NCBI RefSeq assembly: GCF_036231965.1
Contig: NZ_CP109499.1
Span: forward strand, 6,572,001 to 6,636,000
DNA length: 64,000 nucleotides
Source: Streptomyces sp. NBC_01428
GTDB taxonomy: Bacteria > Actinomycetota > Actinomycetes > Streptomycetales > Streptomycetaceae
Reading direction: 5' to 3'
Positions 32,341 to 40,877 of the stretch are shown piece after piece; position 1 is the stretch's first letter; the number at the start of each line of letters is the position of its first letter. The notes under the pieces were generated by a model. That model had not been told where the DNA came from. It did not search any database and saw only the letters and a list, made by a program, of their open reading frames with translations. The translations under genes were made by a program, and so were the position numbers.

Positions 32341-33315
32341 GTGCGTATCGCAGTCACCGGCTCCATCGCCACCGACCACCTCATGACCTTTCCCGGCCGA
32401 TTCGCCGACCAGTTGGTCGCGGACCAGCTGCACACGGTCTCCCTGTCCTTCCTGGTCGACAACCTCGACGTCCGCCGGGGCGGGGTCGGCGCGAACATCG
32501 CGTTCGGCATGGGCCAGCTCGGCACCCGGCCGATCCTCGTCGGTGCGGCCGGCTCCGACTTCGCGGAGTACCGCGCCTGGCTGGACCGGCACGGCGTCGA
32601 CACCGACTCCGTCCGCATCTCCGAGGTGCTGCACACCGCGCGCTTCGTGTGCACGACGGACGCCGACCACAACCAGATCGGCTCCTTCTACACGGGGGCG
32701 ATGAGCGAGGCCCGTCTCATCGAGCTGAAGTCCGTCGCGGACCGGGTCGGCGGCCTCGACCTCGTCCTGATCGGCGCGGACGACCCCGAGGGGATGCTCC
32801 GCCACACCGAGGAGTGCCGCTCCCGCGCGATCCCCTTCGCCGCCGACTTCTCGCAGCAGATCGCGCGCATGAACGGCGACGAGATCCGGATACTGCTGGA
32901 CGGCGCGACGTACCTCTTCTCCAACGAGTACGAGAAGGGCCTCATCGAGTCCAAGACGGGCTGGACCGAGGAGGAGATCCTCTCCAAGGTCGGCCACCGG
33001 GTCACCACCCTCGGCGCGCGCGGTGTCCGCATCGAGCGCGTCGGCGAGGACCCGATCGAGGTCGGCTGCCCGGAGGAGGAGCTCAAGGCGGACCCGACCG
33101 GCGTCGGCGACGCGTTCCGCGCCGGTTTCCTCTCCGGTCTCGCCTGGGGCGTCTCCCACGAGCGCGCCGCCCAGGTCGGCTGCATGCTCGCCACCCTCGT
33201 CATCGAGACGGTCGGCACGCAGGAGTACCAGCTGCGCCGCGGCCACTTCATGGACCGCTTCACCAAGGCGTACGGCCACGAGGCCGCCGCCGAGGTCCAG
33301 ACGCACCTCTCCTAG
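32341..33315 (+). CDS. adenosine kinase-like PfkB-family kinase
   Basis: This 324-residue ribokinase-fold enzyme closely resembles mycobacterial adenosine kinase in colinear motifs. These are MRIAVTGSIATDHLMTFPGRF, LSFLVDNLDVRRGGVGAN, HTARFVCTTD, GSFYTGAMSEAR, FAADFSQQIARM, LFSNEYE and the anion-hole/catalytic signature DPTGVGDAFRAGFLSG (Asp base). It would phosphorylate adenosine to AMP in purine salvage. The GTG start at 32341 follows CAGGAG. It is monocistronic, with a terminator between it and the convergent cysteine desulfurase gene. Confidence 0.88.
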   Translation: MRIAVTGSIATDHLMTFPGRFADQLVADQLHTVSLSFLVDNLDVRRGGVGANIAFGMGQLGTRPILVGAAGSDFAEYRAWLDRHGVDTDSVRISEVLHTARFVCTTDADHNQIGSFYTGAMSEARLIELKSVADRVGGLDLVLIGADDPEGMLRHTEECRSRAIPFAADFSQQIARMNGDEIRILLDGATYLFSNEYEKGLIESKTGWTEEEILSKVGHRVTTLGARGVRIERVGEDPIEVGCPEEELKADPTGVGDAFRAGFLSGLAWGVSHERAAQVGCMLATLVIETVGTQEYQLRRGHFMDRFTKAYGHEAAAEVQTHLS

Positions 33316-33321
33316 CAGGAC

Positions 33322-33359
33322 CGGCGGAACCCCGGAGCCTTCCCGCTCCGGGCCCGCCG
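33322..33359. terminator. terminator between adoK-like and desulfurase genes
   Basis: CCCGGAGC (33331-33338) pairs with GCTCCGGG (33345-33352). An outer CGGCGG/CCGCCG stem (33322-33327 with 33354-33359) extends it across a small bulge. The genes on either side are convergent. Confidence 0.75.
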
Positions 33360-33366
33360 TGACCGA

Positions 33367-34761
33367 CTAGGACAGCCGGCGGACCACATAGGCCGAGCCG
33401 TGGTCCGCCGGCTCCTCACCGACGTACTCCTGCCCCCGCATCTCGCACCACGCCGGGATGTCGAGCCGGGCCGCCTCGTCGTCGGCGAGGACCCGCACCG
33501 TGCCGCCGACCGGCACGTCCCCGATGACCTTGGCCAGCTCGATGACGGGGATCGGGCAGCGCCTGCCCAGCGCGTCGACCACCAGGGAGTCGACCGGGGC
33601 GGCGGCCTCCTCCTCCTTCACCACCGCCGAGCTCGGCGCGCCGAGCTTCTCGCGCACCGCCGCGACGGTGTCCGGCAGCGCCGCGAGGAACCGCTCGACC
33701 TCGTCCTCCGGGGTGCCCGGCGGCAGCGACACCCGGACGTTCCCCTCGCTCAGGACGCCCATGGCCTTCAGGACGTGGCTGGGGGTGAGGGTACTGCTCG
33801 TGCACGACGAGCCCGAGGAGACGGAGAAGCCCACCCGGTCCAGCTCGTGCAGCAGTGTCTCCCCGTCGACATAGAGACAGGAGAAGGTCACGATCCCCGG
33901 CAGTCGCCGGACCGGGTCGCCGACCACCTCGACGTCCGGGACCAGACCGGGCACCCGTACCCGGATCCGCTCCGTCAGCTCCCGCAGCCGCGCCGCCTCC
34001 CGCTCGGCCTCCGCGCGGACCGCGCGCAGCGAGGCCGCCGCCGCCACGACGGCCGGGATGTTCTCGAAACCGGGCGCCCGTCCCGACTCCCGCTCGTCCG
34101 CGGGCCCTTGGGGGGCGAACCGGGCTCCCTTGCGCACCACGAGCAGTCCGACGCCCGAAGGCCCGCCCCACTTGTGGGCACTTGCCGTCAGCAGGGACCA
34201 GTCGCCCTCCACCCGGCCCCAGCCCAGCGACTGCGCCGCGTCCACCAGGAGCGGCACACCCGCCCCCCGGCACACCTGTGCCACCTCGGCCACCGGCTGT
34301 TCGGTCCCCACCTCGTGGTTGGCCGACTGCAGACAGGCCAGCGCGGTGTCGGCGCGCAGGGCCTCCGCGTACGCGGAAGGCGACACCCGGCCCGTCCGGT
34401 CGACCGGGATCCGTGTCGCCGTGCCGCCCGACACCTCGTGCGACTCCGCCGAATGGAGCACCGACGAGTGTTCGACGGCTGACACGATCAGGTGGCCTCC
34501 GACGCGCCGCCGGCCCGCCAGGGCGCCCGCGATCCCGGAGTGCACCGCGCGGGTTCCGGAGGTGGTGAAGGTCAGCTCGTCGGGGCGGCAGCCCACCGCG
34601 TCGGCCGCCGCCTCGCGCGCGGCGTCGAGCAGCAGCCGGGCCCGCCGTCCCTCCCGGTACAGGCGGGCGGGGTCGGCCCACCCCTCGTCGAGCGAGGCCT
34701 GCAGGGCCTGTCGGGCGACGGGGTGCAGCGGAGCCGCGGACGCGGCGTCGAAGTAGGACAC
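33367..34761 (-). CDS. cysteine desulfurase fused to TusA-like sulfur carrier domain
   Basis: The first ~375 residues of this 464-residue protein are a NifS/IscS-type PLP enzyme. They include FDAASAAPLHP, LTFTTSGTRAVHSGI, the PLP-Lys segment TASAHKWGGPSGVG, and the active-site Cys loop SSGSSCTSSTLTPS. The last ~75 residues are a TusA/SirA domain with the sulfur-carrying Cys-Pro motif ALGRRCPIPVIELAK. The fusion should let sulfur from cysteine pass directly to the carrier Cys, for example toward tRNA thiolation or cofactor sulfuration. The GTG start lies 270 bp from divergent ctaC. Confidence 0.9.
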   Translation of the reverse strand: MSYFDAASAAPLHPVARQALQASLDEGWADPARLYREGRRARLLLDAAREAAADAVGCRPDELTFTTSGTRAVHSGIAGALAGRRRVGGHLIVSAVEHSSVLHSAESHEVSGGTATRIPVDRTGRVSPSAYAEALRADTALACLQSANHEVGTEQPVAEVAQVCRGAGVPLLVDAAQSLGWGRVEGDWSLLTASAHKWGGPSGVGLLVVRKGARFAPQGPADERESGRAPGFENIPAVVAAAASLRAVRAEAEREAARLRELTERIRVRVPGLVPDVEVVGDPVRRLPGIVTFSCLYVDGETLLHELDRVGFSVSSGSSCTSSTLTPSHVLKAMGVLSEGNVRVSLPPGTPEDEVERFLAALPDTVAAVREKLGAPSSAVVKEEEAAAPVDSLVVDALGRRCPIPVIELAKVIGDVPVGGTVRVLADDEAARLDIPAWCEMRGQEYVGEEPADHGSAYVVRRLS

Positions 34762-34923
34762 GCCACCACGCTAGTCCGTCGCCCCAAAGGCACCGTCAGA
34801 AGGCATCCGGAGTGGGGCATTCCAGGGCGCGGAAGAGTGCCCCACAGGCGAAACGGCACTCCTTCGGGGAGTCGGGCGGCGCGTTGGGCACCCTCCCCGC
34901 GCGACCCCAAATAGCGTCCAGTA

Positions 34924-34952
34924 GGGTTTGGTCCGCATAAACATCCAAACCC
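34924..34952. promoter_or_regulatory. inverted repeat upstream of ctaC
   Basis: GGGTTTGG (34924-34931) pairs with CCAAACCC (34945-34952) across 13 bp in the 270-bp gap between the desulfurase gene and ctaC. The left arm overlaps TAGGGT (34922-34927), a good -10 hexamer reading toward ctaC, although no convincing -35 precedes it. Its size fits a dimeric repressor site or a leader hairpin. Nothing else notable was seen in this gap. Confidence 0.4.
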
Positions 34953-35031
34953 CTGCCCGACGCAGGGCGGCGACCGACCAGCGAGAAGGCCGCAGCCAAC
35001 AGCGCGGGCGAGACTCTCGGGAAGGCGCTAC

Positions 35032-36030
35032 GTGAGTCCCAACGGCTCCGACCTCCCCCACGCCCTGGGGGGCGCGGGCGGTACCCCCACGCCGCGGCGC
35101 CCGATGCGGCGGAAGCTGCTGCAGGCAATGACTGCGGGCCTGGTCCTGGCGACAGCCACTGGTTGCTCGTACAACTGGGAAGACTTCCCCCGCCTTGGTA
35201 TGCCCACCCCGGTGACGGATGAGGCTCCGCGGATCCTCTCCCTCTGGCAGGGCTCGTGGGCGGCCGCGCTCGCCACGGGCGTGCTGGTCTGGGGCCTGAT
35301 CCTGTGGAGCGTCGTCTTCCATCGGCGCAGCCGGACCAAGGTCGAAGTTCCTCAGCAGACCCGGTACAACATGCCCATCGAGGCGTTGTACACCGTGGTC
35401 CCGCTCATCATCGTCTCGGTGCTGTTCTACTTCACCGCCCGCGACGAGACGAAGCTCCTCAGCCTCGACAAGAAGCCCGACGTCACGGTCAACGTGGTGG
35501 GCTTCCAGTGGAGCTGGGGCTTCAACTACGTCGCGGACGTCCCCGGCTCCACCGGGAACGCCAAGACAGACCCGAACCTGGCGGCCATTCCGGACCGGTT
35601 CAAGAAGCAGTTCCCGGCGAACGCCGGCGGTGTCTACGACGTCGGCACGCCCGGCACGAAGAACCCGCAGACGGGCAACCCGGGTCCGACCCTCTGGCTC
35701 CCCAAGGGCAAGACGGTCCGCTTCGTCCTCACTTCGCGTGACGTCATCCACTCCTTCTGGGTGGTGCCGTTCCTCATGAAGCAGGACGTCATCCCGGGGC
35801 ACACCAACTCCTTCCAGGTGACGCCCAACCATGAGGGCACCTTCCTGGGCAAGTGTGCCGAGCTGTGCGGCGTCGACCACTCCCGGATGCTCTTCAACGT
35901 GAAGGTCGTCTCCCCCGAGCGCTACGAGGCCCACCTCAAGGAGCTCGCGGCGAAGGGACAGACCGGTTACGTCCCGGCCGGCATTGAGCAGACGGGCCAC
36001 GAGAAGAACCGGGAGACGAACAACCTGTGA
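35032..36030 (+). CDS. ctaC: cytochrome c oxidase subunit II
   Basis: This 332-residue lipoprotein subunit carries the CuA electron entry site of the aa3 oxidase. It has a lipobox-like TATGCSYNW, two membrane helices (WAAALATGVLVWGLILWSVVF; YTVVPLIIVSVLFYFT) and a cupredoxin domain. The CuA ligands appear in the region DVIHSFWVVP and CAELCGVDHSRM. The GTG start follows GGGAAGG. It is the first gene of ctaC-ctaD-ctaF; its stop overlaps the ctaD start (GTGA). Confidence 0.96.
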   Translation: MSPNGSDLPHALGGAGGTPTPRRPMRRKLLQAMTAGLVLATATGCSYNWEDFPRLGMPTPVTDEAPRILSLWQGSWAAALATGVLVWGLILWSVVFHRRSRTKVEVPQQTRYNMPIEALYTVVPLIIVSVLFYFTARDETKLLSLDKKPDVTVNVVGFQWSWGFNYVADVPGSTGNAKTDPNLAAIPDRFKKQFPANAGGVYDVGTPGTKNPQTGNPGPTLWLPKGKTVRFVLTSRDVIHSFWVVPFLMKQDVIPGHTNSFQVTPNHEGTFLGKCAELCGVDHSRMLFNVKVVSPERYEAHLKELAAKGQTGYVPAGIEQTGHEKNRETNNL

Positions 36031-37763
36031 GCATCCTCAACGAACCCCAGGGTGCCGACGCAGCCGAAGACTCGTACGAGAGCGAGCTGCCGGTTCGGCG
36101 CAAGCAGCCCGGCAGTGTTGTGATCAAGTGGCTCACCACCACGGACCACAAGACGATCGGCACGTTGTATCTGGTCACGTCGTTCGCGTTCTTCTGCATC
36201 GGCGGCGTCATGGCGCTGCTCATGCGCGCCGAACTGGCGCGCCCCGGACTGCAGATCATGTCGAACGAGCAGTTCAACCAGGCGTTCACGATGCACGGCA
36301 CGATCATGCTGCTGATGTTCGCGACGCCGCTGTTCGCCGGTTTCACGAACTGGATCATGCCGCTGCAGATCGGCGCGCCCGACGTGGCGTTCCCGCGGCT
36401 GAACATGTTCGCCTACTGGCTCTACCTGTTCGGCTCGACGATCGCGGTCGGTGGCTTCCTCACCCCGCAGGGCGCGGCCGACTTCGGCTGGTTCGCCTAC
36501 AGCCCGCTGTCCGACGCGGTCCGCTCGCCGGGCATCGGCGCCGACATGTGGATCATGGGTCTGGCCTTCTCCGGCTTCGGCACCATCCTCGGCGCGGTCA
36601 ACTTCATCACCACGATCATCTGCATGCGCGCTCCCGGCATGACGATGTTCCGCATGCCGATCTTCGTCTGGAACGTGCTGCTCACCGCCGTGCTGGTGCT
36701 GCTCGCCTTCCCCGTTCTCGCGGCGGCCCTGTTCGCCCTGGAGGCGGATCGAAAATTCGGGGCACATGTCTTCGATGCGGCCAACGGTGGAGCGCTGCTC
36801 TGGCAACACCTCTTCTGGTTCTTCGGCCATCCAGAGGTGTACATCATCGCGCTGCCGTTCTTCGGCATCATCTCCGAAGTCATCCCGGTGTTCTCCCGCA
36901 AGCCGATGTTCGGCTACATGGGCCTCATCGGCGCGACCATCGCGATCGCCGGTCTGTCCGTGACCGTGTGGGCGCACCACATGTACGTCACCGGTGGCGT
37001 ACTGCTCCCGTTCTTCTCCTTCATGACGTTCCTCATCGCCGTACCGACGGGCGTGAAGTTCTTCAACTGGATCGGAACGATGTGGAAGGGCTCGTTGTCC
37101 TTCGAGACACCGATGCTCTGGGCCGTCGGCTTCCTGATCACCTTCACCTTCGGTGGTCTGACCGGCGTCATCCTGGCCTCGCCGCCGATGGACTTCCACG
37201 TCTCGGACTCGTACTTCGTGGTGGCGCACTTCCACTACGTGGTGTTCGGCACCGTGGTGTTCGCGATGTTCTCCGGCTTCCACTTCTGGTGGCCGAAGAT
37301 GACGGGCAAGATGCTCGACGAGCGGCTCGGCAAGATCACCTTCTGGACGCTGTTCGTGGGCTTCCACGGCACGTTCCTGGTGCAGCACTGGCTGGGTGCC
37401 GAGGGCATGCCGCGTCGCTACGCGGACTACCTCGCGGCCGACGGCTTCACCGCGCTGAACACGATCTCCACGATCAGCTCGTTCCTGCTCGGCCTGTCGA
37501 TCCTGCCGTTCCTCTACAACGTGTGGAAGACGGCCAAGTACGGCAAGAAGGTCGAGGTCGACGACCCGTGGGGCTACGGCCGCTCGCTGGAGTGGGCCAC
37601 CTCGTGCCCGCCGCCGCGGCACAACTTCCTCACCCTGCCGCGGATCCGCAGTGAGTCCCCGGCGTTCGACCTGCACCACCCCGAGATCGCCGCGCTCGAC
37701 CAGCTCGAGCACGCCGGTTCCGGTTCGTCGGCTCTCGCTGGTGGCAAGGAGGCCGGCAAGTGA
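36027..37763 (+). CDS. ctaD: cytochrome c oxidase subunit I
   Basis: This is the catalytic 12-helix subunit of the aa3 oxidase (578 residues), holding heme a and the heme a3-CuB oxygen-reducing site. Typical segments are WLTTTDHKTIGTLYL, FTMHGTIMLLMFATPLF, the FFGHPEVYI motif with the Tyr-His crosslink site, WAHHMYVTG (CuB histidines) and AHFHYVVFG (heme ligands). Both its start and its stop overlap neighbouring subunit genes by 4 bp, implying tight stoichiometric coupling. Confidence 0.97.
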   Translation: MSILNEPQGADAAEDSYESELPVRRKQPGSVVIKWLTTTDHKTIGTLYLVTSFAFFCIGGVMALLMRAELARPGLQIMSNEQFNQAFTMHGTIMLLMFATPLFAGFTNWIMPLQIGAPDVAFPRLNMFAYWLYLFGSTIAVGGFLTPQGAADFGWFAYSPLSDAVRSPGIGADMWIMGLAFSGFGTILGAVNFITTIICMRAPGMTMFRMPIFVWNVLLTAVLVLLAFPVLAAALFALEADRKFGAHVFDAANGGALLWQHLFWFFGHPEVYIIALPFFGIISEVIPVFSRKPMFGYMGLIGATIAIAGLSVTVWAHHMYVTGGVLLPFFSFMTFLIAVPTGVKFFNWIGTMWKGSLSFETPMLWAVGFLITFTFGGLTGVILASPPMDFHVSDSYFVVAHFHYVVFGTVVFAMFSGFHFWWPKMTGKMLDERLGKITFWTLFVGFHGTFLVQHWLGAEGMPRRYADYLAADGFTALNTISTISSFLLGLSILPFLYNVWKTAKYGKKVEVDDPWGYGRSLEWATSCPPPRHNFLTLPRIRSESPAFDLHHPEIAALDQLEHAGSGSSALAGGKEAGK

Positions 37764-38158
37764 AGGTCCAAGGCAAGATGTTCCTCTGGCTCGCCGCGTT
37801 CATCCTCGTCATGGGGATCGTGTACGGCGTGTGGTCCAAGGAGCCGGCCGGCACCACGGCCCTCTTCATGGGCTTCGGCCTGAGCGTGATGATCGGCTAC
37901 TACCTGGCCTTCACGGCCCGGCGGGTCGACCAGCTGGCGCAGGACAACAAGGAGGCCGACGTCGCGGACGAGGCCGGCGAGGTGGGCTTCTTCAGCCCGC
38001 ACAGCTGGCAGCCGCTCGCGCTGGGCGTCGGCGGCGCCCTGGCCTTCATGGGCGTCGTCTTCGGCTGGTGGCTGCTCTACTTCTCGGCCCCGATCATCGT
38101 GATCGGCCTGTGGGGCTGGGTCTTCGAGTACTACCACGGTGAGAACCGCACCCAGTAG
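37760..38158 (+). CDS. ctaF: cytochrome c oxidase subunit IV, actinobacterial type
   Basis: This 132-residue small membrane subunit is specific to actinobacterial oxidases. It has four hydrophobic segments (MFLWLAAFILVMGIVYGVW; ALFMGFGLSVMIGYYLAF; LALGVGGALAFMGVVFGWW; APIIVIGLWGWVFEYY) and the conserved C-terminal FEYYHGENRTQ. It stabilises the supercomplex. The start overlaps the ctaD stop; a terminator follows. Confidence 0.95.
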   Translation: MKVQGKMFLWLAAFILVMGIVYGVWSKEPAGTTALFMGFGLSVMIGYYLAFTARRVDQLAQDNKEADVADEAGEVGFFSPHSWQPLALGVGGALAFMGVVFGWWLLYFSAPIIVIGLWGWVFEYYHGENRTQ

Positions 38159-38172
38159 CACGCGCTGAACCC

Positions 38173-38215
38173 CGGGGAGCCCGGACACTCCGTCAGGAGA
38201 GTCCGGGCTCCCCCG
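38173..38215 (+). terminator. terminator of the ctaCDF operon
   Basis: An 18-bp stem (38174-38191 with 38196-38213, one mismatch) with a 4-nt loop is followed by CGTTT, a short T-run. It lies 15 bp after ctaF. Confidence 0.85.
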
Positions 38216-38288
38216 TTTGCCACGACTTCCGTCCCTCGGTCGGCCCACCCGGCGCGCCGTCCTTGACGGGCGTTCATAGCGTGAGCTC

Positions 38289-39560
38289 ATGAACCACTCA
38301 CCGCGAATCCGCACGGTCGTCAGCTGCACCGCGCTGGTGGTCGCCCTCGGAGCGGGCGCCACCGCCTGCGGCTCCGACGGCCACCCGCTCTCGGCGAAGC
38401 CGTACGACGCGGCGGGACAGATCTCGTTCAACGGCCCCGTCGGAGAGAGCAAGAAGCCCGGCAAGGTCGACCCCGACAAGCCGCTCGAAATCACCTCCGA
38501 GGATGACGACGGGCGCATCACCGACGTGACGGCCACCGACGCGTCAGGACGCTATGTGGCGGGCGAACTGTCCGCCGACGGCAGTCGCTGGCACAGCACC
38601 TCCCCGCTGGCCGCAGGAGCCCACTACACGGTCCGGGTGAGCACCGAGGACGAGGACGGCGCCCCCGGGCGCAAGGTCCTCGGCTTCGACACCAGCACAC
38701 CCAAGACCAAGAAGACGCTCGACGTCGAGTTCGGCCCCAAGGCCGGCAAGTACGGGGTCGGTCAGCCCGTCACCGCCGAACTGAGCGCCCCCGTCAAGGA
38801 CAAGGCGGCCCGCGCCGTCGTCGAGCGCGCTCTCAAGGTCGACTCCACGCCCGCCGTGGACGGCGCCTGGCACTGGGTGGACGACAAGACGCTCCACTAC
38901 CGCCCCAAGGAGTACTGGCCCACCCACGCCACGGTCACGGCGCACAGCAACCTCGCCGGCATCAAGATCGGTGAGCGGCTGTGGGGCGGCAACGCCAAGA
39001 CCCTGAAGCTCACCACGGGCGACCGGCTCGTCGCCGTCACCGACGCCGCCTCGCACGAGATGACGGTCTACCGCAACGGCGAGCAGATCAACGAGATCCC
39101 CGTCACCACCGGCAAGCCCGGCTTCGAGACCCGCAACGGCGTCAAGGTCGTGCTGGGCAAGGAGTACTACGTACAAATGCGCGGTACCAGCATCGGTATC
39201 GCCGAGGGCAGTTCGGACTCCTACGACCTGCCCGTGTACTACGCCACCCGGGTGACCTGGAGCGGCGAGTACGTGCACGCCGCGCCGTGGTCGACCGGCT
39301 CGCAGGGGTCCGCCAACGTCAGCCACGGCTGCACCGGCATGAGCACCAGCAACGCCGAGTGGTTCTTCGACACCTTCAACGAGGGTGACGTCGTCAAGGT
39401 CGTCAACTCGAACGGCGACATGATGGACGCGTTCGGCAACGGCTTCGGCGACTGGAACCTCGACTGGAAGAACTGGCGCGAGGGCAGCGCCCTGGTGGGC
39501 GGATCCCCGGACGCCCCGACCCCGGCCGAGCGCGCGAGGCTTCGCCCCGAGAGTGTGTGA
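38289..39560 (+). CDS. L,D-transpeptidase lipoprotein (YkuD)
   Basis: This 423-residue exported lipoprotein has the signal peptide TALVVALGAGATACGSDG. Two Ig-like beta domains (about residues 60-250) are followed by a YkuD catalytic domain with the signature HAAPWSTGSQGSANVSHGCTG, containing the active Cys in SHGC. L,D-transpeptidases make 3-3 cross-links in peptidoglycan from tetrapeptide donors. Its domain layout matches actinobacterial LdtMt2-type enzymes. It sits between the oxidase operons but shares no known function with them, and has its own terminator. Confidence 0.93.
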   Translation: MNHSPRIRTVVSCTALVVALGAGATACGSDGHPLSAKPYDAAGQISFNGPVGESKKPGKVDPDKPLEITSEDDDGRITDVTATDASGRYVAGELSADGSRWHSTSPLAAGAHYTVRVSTEDEDGAPGRKVLGFDTSTPKTKKTLDVEFGPKAGKYGVGQPVTAELSAPVKDKAARAVVERALKVDSTPAVDGAWHWVDDKTLHYRPKEYWPTHATVTAHSNLAGIKIGERLWGGNAKTLKLTTGDRLVAVTDAASHEMTVYRNGEQINEIPVTTGKPGFETRNGVKVVLGKEYYVQMRGTSIGIAEGSSDSYDLPVYYATRVTWSGEYVHAAPWSTGSQGSANVSHGCTGMSTSNAEWFFDTFNEGDVVKVVNSNGDMMDAFGNGFGDWNLDWKNWREGSALVGGSPDAPTPAERARLRPESV

Positions 39561-39562
39561 GA

Positions 39563-39584
39563 CCGCGCCCCGAGAGGGGCGCGG
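39563..39584. terminator. terminator between L,D-transpeptidase and receiver-like genes
   Basis: CCGCGCCCC (39563-39571) pairs with GGGGCGCGG (39576-39584) around a GAGA loop, between convergent genes. Confidence 0.8.
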
Positions 39585-39588
39585 GTCC

Positions 39589-39990
39589 TCAGGCGCTCTG
39601 CAGGTTCTTGCGGCGCAGCAGGGTGGCCAGGGAGGCGGCGAACTCCACCGGGTCGACCGGAAGGGTGACTGCGGCGTCCGCACGGCTCCAGGTGGCCAGC
39701 CAGGCGTCCTGCGGGCGCCCGATGAGGACGAGCGCGGGCGGGCAGTCGAAGACCTCGTCCTTGATCTGCCGGCAGACGCCCATGCCGCCGAGCGGAACCG
39801 CCTCGCCGTCCAGCACGCACACGTCGATGCCGCCCTTGTCGAGCTCCATGACGACGGCGGCCGGCGTCGCGCACTCGACGAACTCCACGAGGGGAACGTC
39901 CGGAGCGGGCCTGCGCCCGGTGGCGAGCCGCACCTGTGCGCGGGTGTTGGAGTCGTCGCTGTAGACCAGCACCGTGGCGGTCGGCTGCAT
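39589..39990 (-). CDS. atypical stand-alone receiver-like protein
   Basis: This 133-residue protein begins MQPTATVLVYSDDSNTRAQV, like a response-regulator receiver with the acidic pair (SDD). An Asp is at the expected phosphorylation position (GIDVCVLDGEAVPLG). The switch Thr/Ser is replaced (LVLIGRP) and the invariant Lys before Pro is missing (TLPVDPVEF), so it may not be phosphorylated normally. There is no output domain. The ATG has GGAGGAAG just upstream. It is divergent from ctaE and placed inside the respiratory cluster, where a regulatory link to respiration is possible but untested. Confidence 0.8.
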   Translation of the reverse strand: MQPTATVLVYSDDSNTRAQVRLATGRRPAPDVPLVEFVECATPAAVVMELDKGGIDVCVLDGEAVPLGGMGVCRQIKDEVFDCPPALVLIGRPQDAWLATWSRADAAVTLPVDPVEFAASLATLLRRKNLQSA

Positions 39991-40192
39991 TCTTCCTCCG
40001 GGACGTCGGCGTCGTACGGACATGAAGCGGCCGGGCCGGCCGGAGCCTGCCCGATGCGCGGATGCTACTCCCTTGAACACCTCGTCAACACCGGTTCGGA
40101 CAGGGCTTCGATGGGCCATACGGGCTGGACACACCCCGTCAACACTCCGAACGGCACCCCCCGGGGTGAGGGCGGGATAAGCGACCGACATA

Positions 40193-40813
40193 ATGTCGGT
40201 CGTGGCGACAGCAACGACAGTAGAAACCGGGCACGCGCACCCGTCGGTCAATCGGCCGAACCTCACCAGCGTCGGAACCATCATCTGGCTGAGTTCCGAG
40301 CTGATGTTCTTCGCGGCCCTCTTCGCGATGTACTTCACCCTGCGATCGGTGACCGGGCCGGATCACTGGAAGGAAATGGCGTCCAGCCTGAACCTTCCGT
40401 TCTCGGCGACGAACACCACGATCCTGGTGCTCTCCTCCCTGACCTGTCAGCTCGGCGTCTTCGCCGCCGAGCGCGGGGACGTGAAGAAGCTCAGGATGTG
40501 GTTCACCGTCACCTTCATCATGGGTGCGATCTTCATCGGCGGTCAGGTCTTCGAGTACACCGAACTGGTCAAGAAGGACGGGCTCTCGCTCTCCTCCGAC
40601 CCGTACGGCTCGGTGTTCTACCTGACCACCGGCTTCCACGGACTGCATGTGACGGGCGGACTCATCGCCTTCCTGCTGGTCCTTGGTCGCACCTATGCGG
40701 CTCGGCGGTTCACTCACGAGCAGGCAACCGCCGCCATCGTCGTGTCCTACTACTGGCACTTCGTCGATGTCGTCTGGATCGGCCTCTTCGCCACGATCTA
40801 CCTGATCAAGTAA
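40193..40813 (+). CDS. ctaE: cytochrome c oxidase subunit III
   Basis: This 206-residue membrane subunit has five predicted helices. Typical segments are SVGTIIWLSSELMFFAALFAMYF, SSLTCQLGVFAAERG, TTGFHGLHVTGGLIAFLLV and SYYWHFVDVVWIGLFATIYLIK. The ATG at 40193 was used; a GTG three codons later is equally possible because the RBS is weak. It begins the ctaE-qcrC-qcrA-qcrB unit and is separated from ctaCDF by about 2 kb, as in other streptomycetes. Confidence 0.96.
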   Translation: MSVVATATTVETGHAHPSVNRPNLTSVGTIIWLSSELMFFAALFAMYFTLRSVTGPDHWKEMASSLNLPFSATNTTILVLSSLTCQLGVFAAERGDVKKLRMWFTVTFIMGAIFIGGQVFEYTELVKKDGLSLSSDPYGSVFYLTTGFHGLHVTGGLIAFLLVLGRTYAARRFTHEQATAAIVVSYYWHFVDVVWIGLFATIYLIK

Positions 40814-40877
40814 TCGGGCCCGGAGCCCGAAACATCCAGAAGCACCGACGCAGAAGATCCTGACACCGGGGTAATCC

